DNA from: an uncultured Bacteroidales bacterium
Lineage (GTDB): Bacteria; Bacteroidota; Bacteroidia; Bacteroidales; P3
Assembly: GCA_905235855.1 (NCBI GenBank)
Contig: CAJONE010000014.1
Span: 1 to 33,625, forward strand
Direction: 5' to 3'
DNA: 33,625 bases
Positions within the stretch are counted from its first letter, which is position 1. Every line of letters starts with the position of its first letter. This document shows positions 1-7,069 of the stretch, piece after piece. The translations under genes and the position numbers were made by a program. Below the pieces are notes generated by a model, which searched no databases, was not told the DNA's origin, and saw only the letters and a program-made list of their open reading frames with translations.

Positions 1-2175
1 GTCGCTCTCACTTCTATCAAAGTTGGCAATCAAGCGAGAAAGCATCATTATCTGTTCCTGATAAACGATAATGCCATAAGTATTGTGAAGATACTTTTCC
101 ATGCAAGGAATCATATACTTGACTTCTTTCTTGGAATGCTTTTGCTTGACGAGAGTTGAAATATATTCCATCGGCCCTGGTCGATACATGCAGTTCAAGA
201 TGACCAAATCCTCAAAGCAAGTAGGATGAAGTTTTTGCAAGTATTTTTGCATCCCTTTTGAACTGAACTGAAACACGTCATCGGTTTGGCCTGTTTGGAA
301 TAGTTCCATTGTCCTCTCATCATCAATCGGAATCTTTTCAATATCGAAATCCTTATCATTGTGAACTCTGATACTTTCACAAATATCCCTCATCTGGGAA
401 AGCGTTTTAAGACCAAGAAAATCGAAATTAATAAGGCCGGATGATTCCACATGCCATCCATCATATTGCGTGCAGTTCACTAATTGTTCATTACCCTTTG
501 AATCTTCTATGGAACAAGTTGAAACAGGTGCCCAATTAGACACTGGCTCGTCAGCAACAACAAACCCACAGGCATGAACACCTAATCCACGGATTTTCCT
601 TTCTAATACGGCAGTATTGGCAAATGCGTTACGCAAAGATGCTCCTGCCTTACGAACAAGCTTTCTCAACTCTGGTTCATACTTGACAGCATCTTTTATG
701 GAATGCCAGTAATAACCATAATGAGACGACAAGAGTTCGCTGACGCCCATTGTCTCAGTAGTAGGCATTTGCTTGGCTTTGGCTATCGTGCTGAATGCAT
801 TAGCTGTTGAGAATGCGCGGAAAGAAACAATATGAGCACAACATTCCTTGCCATATTTATCCTGAAGCCATTCAATAACACGATCTCGACCTTCATCATC
901 GAAGTCAATGTCTATGTCTGGGAACATCGGACCTTCTGGACTTAGGAAACGTTCAAAGAGTAAATCGTGTTTCAGCGGGTCAATCTTAGTAATACCTAAG
1001 CAATAACATACAAGACTACCAGCAGCAGAGCCTCGTCCAGGGCCAACCCACACGCTGAGCTCAGATTGGGCGGTATTGACTACATCCTGTAAAAAGAGGA
1101 AATAGCCGGATGCTCCTCTTTGCTTGATGATTTGAAGTTCAAACTTCAGCCTATCAGATACTTCTTCAGGAAGTGATTCTCCATATATCTGGTTTGCTTT
1201 GGAAAAAGAAAGGTATTCCAAATAGTTGTCCTCCATTGTCCTTCTCTCATTCCCGAACCCATCAGGAATGTCAATTGATGGAACGACTGGAGCATGGCGT
1301 ATGTCATAGAACTCAACCTTTTCAAAGATTTCCATTGTATTATCCAATGCTGCAGGAATATCTGCGAACAGTTCGCACATTTCTTTCCGACTTCTCAGCC
1401 ATCTATTTAGAGGATAATTCAACTTCTCATACTCTTCTACGGTCTTTCCTTCTGAAATGGATTGCAGTGTGTTATATACACGTATGTCAGTCGGTCTTAG
1501 ATAATGAACGTCATTTGTGGCAACAATCTTAACACCATTTGCGTCAGCCTTTTCAATGAGGCGTTCGTTAATCCTTTGTAACTCAGAACCATTTGTGAAT
1601 AAATCTGCATAACGCAGCAGTTCTATATAAAAATCCTCGGCAAAGGTCTGTCTATACCATCTGATTGTTTCATCCAACCCCTCAATGTCACCATCAGAAA
1701 TTTTAGTAAAGACTTCACTGCCAATACCACCTGAGAGGACAATTATACCTTCATGGTATTTCTCCAGATCCGCACGGTCTGTTCGTGGTCTCATATAGAA
1801 GCCATCTGTCCAGGAGTTACTGACAATCTTGATGAGATTTTTATAACCTTGATAGTTCTTTGCCAAGACTGTTAAGCTATGTCCATCACAATGCTTGCCA
1901 AGCTTCTTGTCCTCCTTTGCTCCTGGTGCAACATACAGTTCACAACCAATGATAGGCTTAAATAGTTTCTTCCCCTTCAGCCGTCTTTCATTGTTGATAC
2001 GAGAAATATAGTCGAAAAACTCCATCACACCAAACATATTACCATTGTCAGTAATAGCAATGCCTGGCATCTTGTCTTTGATGGCAGCATCAACCAGTTC
2101 CTTTATGCTGGCACACCCATCATTTATTGAATAATGGGAGTGAACATTCAAATGTACAAATCGGAATCTATTCAT
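1..2175 (-). CDS. dnaE: DNA polymerase III alpha subunit (DnaE type), 3' part missing
   Basis: Seen: an open frame of 725 codons starts at ATG 2175 and leaves the window at base 1, so the C-terminal part is absent. The N-terminus is a PHP domain with the HxH pair H12/H14 (VHSHYS). The polymerase core has GPGRGSAAGSLV, the catalytic PDIDIDF near residues 418-424, and FDFLGLK near 583 carrying the third catalytic Asp. Known: these belong to C-family replicative polymerases, which copy DNA with separate proofreading exonucleases. Odd: the usual PHP motif TDHG reads TDNG (N44), so one metal ligand is replaced. The gene sits in an AT-rich accessory stretch and shares its promoter/operator with the WYL gene at 6975. 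Inference: it may be an inducible second alpha subunit rather than the housekeeping copy, but the rest of the genome is needed to decide. Confidence 0.9.
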   Translation of the reverse strand, partial: MNRFRFVHLNVHSHYSINDGCASIKELVDAAIKDKMPGIAITDNGNMFGVMEFFDYISRINNERRLKGKKLFKPIIGCELYVAPGAKEDKKLGKHCDGHSLTVLAKNYQGYKNLIKIVSNSWTDGFYMRPRTDRADLEKYHEGIIVLSGGIGSEVFTKISDGDIEGLDETIRWYRQTFAEDFYIELLRYADLFTNGSELQRINERLIEKADANGVKIVATNDVHYLRPTDIRVYNTLQSISEGKTVEEYEKLNYPLNRWLRSRKEMCELFADIPAALDNTMEIFEKVEFYDIRHAPVVPSIDIPDGFGNERRTMEDNYLEYLSFSKANQIYGESLPEEVSDRLKFELQIIKQRGASGYFLFLQDVVNTAQSELSVWVGPGRGSAAGSLVCYCLGITKIDPLKHDLLFERFLSPEGPMFPDIDIDFDDEGRDRVIEWLQDKYGKECCAHIVSFRAFSTANAFSTIAKAKQMPTTETMGVSELLSSHYGYYWHSIKDAVKYEPELRKLVRKAGASLRNAFANTAVLERKIRGLGVHACGFVVADEPVSNWAPVSTCSIEDSKGNEQLVNCTQYDGWHVESSGLINFDFLGLKTLSQMRDICESIRVHNDKDFDIEKIPIDDERTMELFQTGQTDDVFQFSSKGMQKYLQKLHPTCFEDLVILNCMYRPGPMEYISTLVKQKHSKKEVKYMIPCMEKYLHNTYGIIVYQEQIMMLSRLIANFDRSESD

Positions 2176-2190
2176 ATTATATCAATTTTA

Positions 2191-2240
2191 TTTTCATGCA
2201 AAGAAAACAAAGACCTCCGCCAACTGGTGGCAGAGGTCAA
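2191..2240 (-). promoter_or_regulatory. Promoter/operator of the DnaE-type gene, dyad operator
   Basis: A perfect interrupted palindrome spans 2212-2238. Its outer arms are GACCTC/GAGGTC and its inner arms GCCA/TGGC, separated by a 5-base centre. On the minus strand it is followed by a TTTGCA element (2197-2202) that resembles the 3' part of the Bacteroidetes -7 box. The gene starts at 2175. The half GTGGCAGAGGT and the distance to TTTGCA are the same in front of the WYL gene (6991-7031), so one regulator probably binds both. Confidence 0.65.
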
Positions 2241-2317
2241 AGAAAAATGCTATTTTCGATAATTCGCGTTCACTGACTAATTATACTCAGAATAGAAGAT
2301 GATTATGTTAATAAGGA

Positions 2318-3547
2318 CTATTCCAATAGTCTATTCATTCTTTCGAAAGTATTTTCCTCTTTGATACGATTGAGCTGATGCTCTATATAATGAACCATCT
2401 TGCCATTTGCCATATCCCGTAAAGTCGACCACTCGTCCCATCTCCACCAATGACCGCTGCCGGCTAATCCTGACTCGCTCCATAAATATACCCAACCAAA
2501 AGGATATTCGTCTGTTGGTTTTTCGCAATCCTCCCAGAAAAGAATAGGAGCTTCTTTTAATTGAGTTTGGGGCTCAATAGTGAATGCCATCCTAAATCCA
2601 TCTTGATTTGTATGGTTACGTACTCCTAAAACGAAATGTATTCTGTTATATTTTTCATCCCAAATATGAATCCAGCTAAAATTGCTGGCAGTTTTCATTC
2701 CTTCGTCGCTTTTAAATAGGAAACCTAGGTTTTGGCATACTTTATGAATCTCATCGATGAAATCAGTTCTTATTCTAGTTTGAATGTCATAGCTATGCTC
2801 TAATATATCTATCGTCGTCAAGATGTTGTCATTAGAAGTTAAGACATCCAAATATTCTTGTGAATTGTTTTTTTCCATTATCGAAAGAATTTGTTTAAGA
2901 TTGGTTATGTATTGTGTTATTGTTTCTCGGATTCTCGGATATAGCGCAGCTATTCCTATACATTTTTCCAACCAAGGTATTATGTCATCCTTATAGCTTA
3001 CAGTCAAATAATCAAACGATTCTTTGCCCGTTGACTCTTCACTTGGCTGAGTCCCAAAGAGTGTTAAATACAATAGAGCATATTGCTCGTTTGATAAACC
3101 TTCTGTTTCAGTGGCATATCTATTGTATCGGTACATCTGTAGCTTTTGGTCACCAGCATATATCTTATTCTCTATAATAACTGTCTGTTTGTTTTTATCA
3201 CGAATAAGTAAATCTATCCTTCCACCTTTTTTGCAATCTGGTGTCACAGTCCCTATAGAATATTCTACAAAGACATTAGAAGTATTTGGATCGAACTTGA
3301 ATGCCCTTTTGCTTTCTATCACATCTGTCCAAAAGGACTCCAAGAACTTTGACCCCAATCCATGATCACCGTTTGGATTCAATAATTCTGCTATTAATGC
3401 AGAATGCAAACGGACTTCCGAGGTAGTGAGACATAGAACTTTGAATACATTGAAATTCTCGCCTCGCCTTCGTTTTTCCTCCTGCTGAGTATTTTCCTTT
3501 AGAACTATTTCGGAGATTTGTTTTAATAATTGGTTTAGTCTTTCCAT
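2318..3547 (-). CDS. PD-(D/E)XK nuclease family protein
   Basis: 409 aa, no signal peptide. Residues 109-129 carry a clear PD-(D/E)XK core: GGRIDLL with D112, then IIENKI with E126 and K128, followed by a Gln/Tyr-rich helix (QKLQMYRY). This matches the PDDEXK_4-like family common in Bacteroidetes, whose members are mostly uncharacterised and often lie near defence genes. The remaining 280 residues contain many aromatic residues (around WWRWDEW) and could bind a partner or nucleic acid. It lies between a 73-aa unknown gene and the DnaE-type gene on the same strand, 142 bp upstream of the latter. The nuclease fold is fairly sure; the cellular role is not known. Confidence 0.75.
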   Translation of the reverse strand: MERLNQLLKQISEIVLKENTQQEEKRRRGENFNVFKVLCLTTSEVRLHSALIAELLNPNGDHGLGSKFLESFWTDVIESKRAFKFDPNTSNVFVEYSIGTVTPDCKKGGRIDLLIRDKNKQTVIIENKIYAGDQKLQMYRYNRYATETEGLSNEQYALLYLTLFGTQPSEESTGKESFDYLTVSYKDDIIPWLEKCIGIAALYPRIRETITQYITNLKQILSIMEKNNSQEYLDVLTSNDNILTTIDILEHSYDIQTRIRTDFIDEIHKVCQNLGFLFKSDEGMKTASNFSWIHIWDEKYNRIHFVLGVRNHTNQDGFRMAFTIEPQTQLKEAPILFWEDCEKPTDEYPFGWVYLWSESGLAGSGHWWRWDEWSTLRDMANGKMVHYIEHQLNRIKEENTFERMNRLLE

Positions 3548-3656
3548 ATTTAGTTCAATGGTTTATTTAATAATCTTTTACTCAGTAACCTGTTCTTTAA
3601 TGTTATACTTAAATTAATGTCACTTTCTTTCATCTTTCTTAATTTTAAAAAGTTTT

Positions 3657-3878
3657 TTATTCCAACCTTTCAAATTCAAAATCATTCACTGAGCAACCTG
3701 CTTTCTTGTAGTCAAACTGATACATTCGCATGTACTGCTCTTTAATCTCCACGGCTCCATTGTAAAACGGAGTGGTGGTGTGCGATTTTGTCGTCACGGT
3801 GATTGACATGTCAGGTGTCAACACCTGCCCATTAGAGCGCTTTACTCGTTTGGGTGTAATTCTAAATACTTTACTCAT
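3657..3878 (-). CDS. Small hypothetical protein (73 aa)
   Basis: I do not recognise this protein. It begins MSKVFRITPKRVKR and is basic at the N-terminus, with Thr/Val-rich stretches and an acidic end. An in-frame TTG lies two codons upstream (3884), but ATG 3878 is preferred because it follows the TGA of the upstream gene (3881-3883) by two bases, which suggests translational coupling. A 109-bp AT-rich spacer separates it from the PD-(D/E)XK gene. The only guide to its role is co-transcription with the exonuclease/WYL group. Confidence 0.6.
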   Translation of the reverse strand: MSKVFRITPKRVKRSNGQVLTPDMSITVTTKSHTTTPFYNGAVEIKEQYMRMYQFDYKKAGCSVNDFEFERLE

Positions 3879-3880
3879 GT

Positions 3881-4903
3881 TCAAATATTTTTAAGTTTAT
3901 CTTTCAAATAAGTTATCCAGTTACCGTCATAGCCAATAGGATAGAAGGTACGTTCAAAAGGCTCTTTGTCCATGTCGTAAGTTATGACCTCTACTTTCTC
4001 TTTAAGAAGTTCATTCACCTTCTTATACGGAAGGTTTCGACCCCATTCTTTTGTCTCTTTCAATTGTCTCATATACGTATCTACGTCAATGAAACAATCA
4101 TGTTTTATAGGTTTCTCACCTGCGAGACAATCTAAAGTAACCTTCAAAACGTAATCTCCCTTTTCATAGAATCTGAAAGAACCATTGCCACCAACGACAT
4201 GAGTGCCAGAAGGTGTTTCGCCATTCTTAACTCCTTGAATGATGCCTGTATTTGCATCATAAGAGACTTCAACCTTTGCCTTGGTTTTCCAGGATTTGAA
4301 TTTATGAGTGCCATCATTGTTATAGGGACATGAGGCCTCACACATTAGAAGGAATCTTTGAGGATTTTCCTCTACTGCCTTTATTGCTTTAATCACCACA
4401 TCACCCCAATTCTCCCACCTGACGGCTATGGGATAATAATCTCTCCGTTTATTCTGGATAAAGTTATACTCGTCTGGCTTGTTTTCCTTTCTTATCATGA
4501 ATGACTTATATAGGCCATCAACGTCCAAGTAGAATTTTGCTCTGACTTCGTTCTTTTCCACATCGTCCATCGGCTTATAGACAAGCTCCATCACATATTT
4601 GCCAACCTTAACATAAACACCATAGGAATTTCCAAAAGGTTCGATATATTCCAATTCAACAAACTCTGCCTTACTATTCTCTAACACATAGTCATGGAAG
4701 AGGTTGTATTGTTGCCGAAGCTTATCCACTTCTTTACACTCGGCAATCAGCCTTTCTGCCAAATCAATATTCCGTTGGCATTTTGCCTTCTCTTCTTCAG
4801 GACAGGACAATAAGTAACTATCAAGTTTCGGTTTAATGTCGCCTAACTTTTCACTGTTATAGCCAAATTTTAAGATTTGGTCAAATTCTTCAAGTGCATT
4901 CAT
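3881..4903 (-). CDS. Hypothetical protein (340 aa)
   Basis: Family not recognised. From ATG 4903 (MNALEEFDQ) the protein starts with about 80 helical residues, then a mixed alpha/beta part containing several Tyr/Trp/Gly strands (YVKVGKYVMELVYKP, GGNGSFRFYEKGDY) and a lysine-rich C-terminus. It has no signal peptide or membrane segment. An earlier GTG start at 4945 is also in frame, but it lies inside the relic of an exonuclease gene (4921-4962), so ATG 4903 is the more likely start. The stop overlaps the start region of the 73-aa gene. A structural or partner role in the nuclease/polymerase group is inference only. Confidence 0.65.
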   Translation of the reverse strand: MNALEEFDQILKFGYNSEKLGDIKPKLDSYLLSCPEEEKAKCQRNIDLAERLIAECKEVDKLRQQYNLFHDYVLENSKAEFVELEYIEPFGNSYGVYVKVGKYVMELVYKPMDDVEKNEVRAKFYLDVDGLYKSFMIRKENKPDEYNFIQNKRRDYYPIAVRWENWGDVVIKAIKAVEENPQRFLLMCEASCPYNNDGTHKFKSWKTKAKVEVSYDANTGIIQGVKNGETPSGTHVVGGNGSFRFYEKGDYVLKVTLDCLAGEKPIKHDCFIDVDTYMRQLKETKEWGRNLPYKKVNELLKEKVEVITYDMDKEPFERTFYPIGYDGNWITYLKDKLKNI

Positions 4904-4920
4904 AATGAAGTTTTTTAGTA

Positions 4921-4962
4921 TTACAATATTTCTTTTGCTATCCACGCACAGGCTTCGGCATT
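4921..4962 (-). pseudogene. Relic of the 3' end of a second DEDDh exonuclease gene
   Basis: Read on the minus strand this piece encodes NAEACAWIAKEIL and a TAA stop. The intact exonuclease at 5470-6036 ends DAEACAWIAREIL. Over 40 aligned bases (4922-4961 against 5471-5510) 32 are identical and most changes are synonymous, so the relic comes from a diverged homologue that was under selection, not from a fresh copy. Similarity stops abruptly at about 4962, where the 162-aa gene ends. It looks like a scar from cassette exchange or from insertion next to an exonuclease 3' end. Confidence 0.7.
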
Positions 4963-5449
4963 AGGTGCACAATTTAGTTACGATGCTTTTCAAAGCGGAC
5001 AAAAGACGTTCTTCATTAACTTCTATCATAATTTGATCATCGCCACGCTTATAAGGAAGTTCCAACAGTTGGGCAAGCGAAGAAAGTTTATCATATCGCT
5101 TTTCGTTATTGGCAATATGGTGAGAGGTTCTTATTAAAAGCTTCCAATCGTCTTCTATGTTAAATACCCCTATCTCTACTTGAAACTGATTGCTTTTGAC
5201 AATAAATACGTCTTTTAGAATTTTCACATATTCTTCCTTGTGCATTTCGGTAATGAATGATTTCATCTCCTCAGTCACTGTTTTTAAAGTAGATGCTTCA
5301 TGCTCTTCCCTCAACTCACACATACGGTCAAATACTTCCTCTGCAGCGTCTTGTATCTCGTCATAAAGACTATCTAACTGCTTAATTTTTTCTTGGAGAG
5401 AAAGGTCTTCCATCTCTTCCAGAGTTGTTTCTAAATCAAATTCAAACAT
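4961..5449 (-). CDS. Hypothetical helical protein (162 aa)
   Basis: Family not recognised. ATG 5449 gives MFEFDLETTLEEM. The first 70 residues are strongly acidic and probably helical or coiled-coil (EEMEDLSLQEKIKQ, YDEIQDAAEEV). The C-terminal half is a mixed fold ending KLCT. No catalytic motif, signal peptide or membrane segment is visible. It follows the exonuclease stop by 20 bp and is probably in the same transcript. Its stop codon lies at the edge of the exonuclease relic, so its last residues may have been set by the recombination that left the relic. Confidence 0.6.
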   Translation of the reverse strand: MFEFDLETTLEEMEDLSLQEKIKQLDSLYDEIQDAAEEVFDRMCELREEHEASTLKTVTEEMKSFITEMHKEEYVKILKDVFIVKSNQFQVEIGVFNIEDDWKLLIRTSHHIANNEKRYDKLSSLAQLLELPYKRGDDQIMIEVNEERLLSALKSIVTKLCT

Positions 5450-5469
5450 AGTAGTATCGTTTTATTTAT

Positions 5470-6036
5470 TTACAGTATCTCCCTTGCTATCCATGCACAT
5501 GCCTCTGCATCAGCAAGCGCGTGATGATGGTCTTGCAACTCATAGCCACAGGCAGCAGCAACTGTCTGAAGCTGATGGTTTTCAAGCTCTGGCATTACCC
5601 GCCGTGAAACACAAAGAGTATCATAGAATTCATAGTCAGGACAGTCCATCTGATAAACACGGAAAACAGCCTTCAGACACCCTTCATCAAATGGCTTGTT
5701 GTGAGCCACAAGAGGCAATCCCTGAATTAATGACTCTATCTGCGCCCATACTTTTGGAAAAACTGGTGCATCGTCAGTATCTTCATGACAGAGACCATGA
5801 ACCTGTGAACACCAATAGTTATAATAGTTCGGCTCTGGTTGGATGAGAGAGTAGAACGAATCTACTATCTCACCATTACGAACAATGACTATCCCAACGG
5901 AACAAACCGAAGAACGCTCGTTGTTAGCTGTCTCAAAATCTATTGCTGCAAAGTCTTTGAGCCCTGCTCTAAGATTTTCACGCTCGGCAGAGTTAATACC
6001 AGTATTACTCTGCTCTCGCTTACTCAAATCTTTCAT
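5470..6036 (-). CDS. DEDDh 3'-5' exonuclease, DnaQ/epsilon-like
   Basis: 188 aa. All DEDDh motifs are present: ExoI DFE (D33, E35), ExoII HNKPFD (D117) and ExoIII with H171 and D176 (HHALADAEA). Known: such enzymes remove nucleotides from 3' ends and serve as proofreading subunits or stand-alone nucleases. The first 27 residues are polar and precede the domain. The start ATG 6036 directly follows the TAA of the WYL gene (6037-6039). A strong Shine-Dalgarno run AAGGAGG lies within the WYL C-terminal codons, so translation is coupled. Together with the DnaE-type gene under the same operator type, this suggests a dedicated polymerase/proofreader pair, which is inference. Confidence 0.88.
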   Translation of the reverse strand: MKDLSKREQSNTGINSAERENLRAGLKDFAAIDFETANNERSSVCSVGIVIVRNGEIVDSFYSLIQPEPNYYNYWCSQVHGLCHEDTDDAPVFPKVWAQIESLIQGLPLVAHNKPFDEGCLKAVFRVYQMDCPDYEFYDTLCVSRRVMPELENHQLQTVAAACGYELQDHHHALADAEACAWIAREIL

Positions 6037-6975
6037 TTATTCGTCCTCCTTATATTTGTTCCACATTCTTTTAATCTTTCCAGCAATCTCTTTGCGGAGC
6101 CAGAGGGGTTTGAGCACTTCTATATCCTCGCCGTTCCAAAGCAGCTCTTGCTGAAAATCGAAGGCTGGACGCAGATAGTAAGTAAAGATGCTGTATTCTT
6201 CATTTCGTACCGTTTCTTCCTGCGACTCATGTATCTTCAGGTCGCGAATATAGTTAGCCTGACCTGCCACAACTTTCAGCTTGACGGTCTGCGGCTCTAT
6301 ACTTCGATCAGCAATAATACCGAAACAATCTTCAAAGAATTCTTTGGCTGTCCAGTCTTTTGGCATCTCGAAAGTCTCATCTGTTGCTTGCAGAAAGTTG
6401 ATTCGGTCAAGGGCATAGATACGCGGTCCCTTCTCGTAATAATATGAGTAGGTGCTGCGAGCGACCATATACCAACGCTGCCGGAACAACTTCACGCAAT
6501 ACGGCTGCACATCAAAGTTATTCTCCTCGTCTTTCCAATAACTGTGATAGGTCATGTTAAGAACGCGGTTTTCCTTCATTGCCTCGATGATGGGCTGAAG
6601 GTAGCTCTGGCCAGACGGCACGTATTCCAATATGATACGGTCTTTAATGCTCTGGCTATTCGCCAATGCATTGCTGACACAGAATGTATTGTAGAGCCAG
6701 GAGCGGAGACCATTCTTACTGATGTCTTCTTCGTTCTCTATGTAATAGCGGTACTCCCCTCGGTTCTCATTGACTATGCTGATACCGAACATATCCCAGA
6801 TGACATAACGCCAATTGTCAAAGGTACGTTTGGGAATGTCCACACCTCTGCTGATGTCATCACGAAGCCAGAGTTCATTCAGTTCTTTGAATGAAATCTT
6901 CCGTCTGCGATAGATAGTCTCTATCACCCAGACATATTTGCTTATTAGGCTTTGCCCTCTATCGTTATTAATCAT
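6037..6975 (-). CDS. WYL-domain transcriptional regulator
   Basis: 312 aa from ATG 6975 (MINNDRGQSL). A longer frame reaches 7086 but would run through the promoter and into the abiEii gene, so it is rejected. Residues 8-65 form a winged-helix-like DNA-binding part (RTFDNWRYVIWDMFGI). Residues 135-200 form the WYL domain with the typical RQRWYMVAR and YALDR motifs, and a C-terminal extension domain follows. Known: WYL proteins sense ligands, in several cases nucleic acids or nucleotides, and control defence or DNA-damage genes. It is first in a minus-strand group with exonuclease and nuclease genes. A dyad at 7013-7025 lies in its own promoter, which suggests autoregulation. Confidence 0.85.
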   Translation of the reverse strand: MINNDRGQSLISKYVWVIETIYRRRKISFKELNELWLRDDISRGVDIPKRTFDNWRYVIWDMFGISIVNENRGEYRYYIENEEDISKNGLRSWLYNTFCVSNALANSQSIKDRIILEYVPSGQSYLQPIIEAMKENRVLNMTYHSYWKDEENNFDVQPYCVKLFRQRWYMVARSTYSYYYEKGPRIYALDRINFLQATDETFEMPKDWTAKEFFEDCFGIIADRSIEPQTVKLKVVAGQANYIRDLKIHESQEETVRNEEYSIFTYYLRPAFDFQQELLWNGEDIEVLKPLWLRKEIAGKIKRMWNKYKEDE

Positions 6976-6990
6976 TTTAATTTGTTTTTC

Positions 6991-7031
6991 TGCAAAATTA
7001 TACTGGGGGTGCGCCAAACTGTGGCAGAGGT
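6991..7031 (-). promoter_or_regulatory. Promoter/operator of the WYL gene
   Basis: The minus strand carries a TAATTTTG box (6993-7000), a good match to the Bacteroidetes -7 consensus TAnnTTTG. Upstream is the dyad GCCA (7013-7016) / TGGC (7022-7025) flanked by GAGGT (7027-7031). The sequence aligns without gaps to the DnaE promoter at 2197-2252, sharing GTGGCAGAGGT, AGAAAAA, ATTTT and TGCAAA at equal spacing. Unlike the DnaE site, the outer left arm is not conserved. Confidence 0.65.
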
Positions 7032-7069
7032 TGGAGAAAAAGTAGATTTTGTTAAAAATTCTTCTACAT

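Noticed and set aside
4903..4945. GTG 4945 as start of the 340-aa gene
   Set aside because: The GTG lies within the relic of an exonuclease end (out of its frame), and an ATG is available at 4903.
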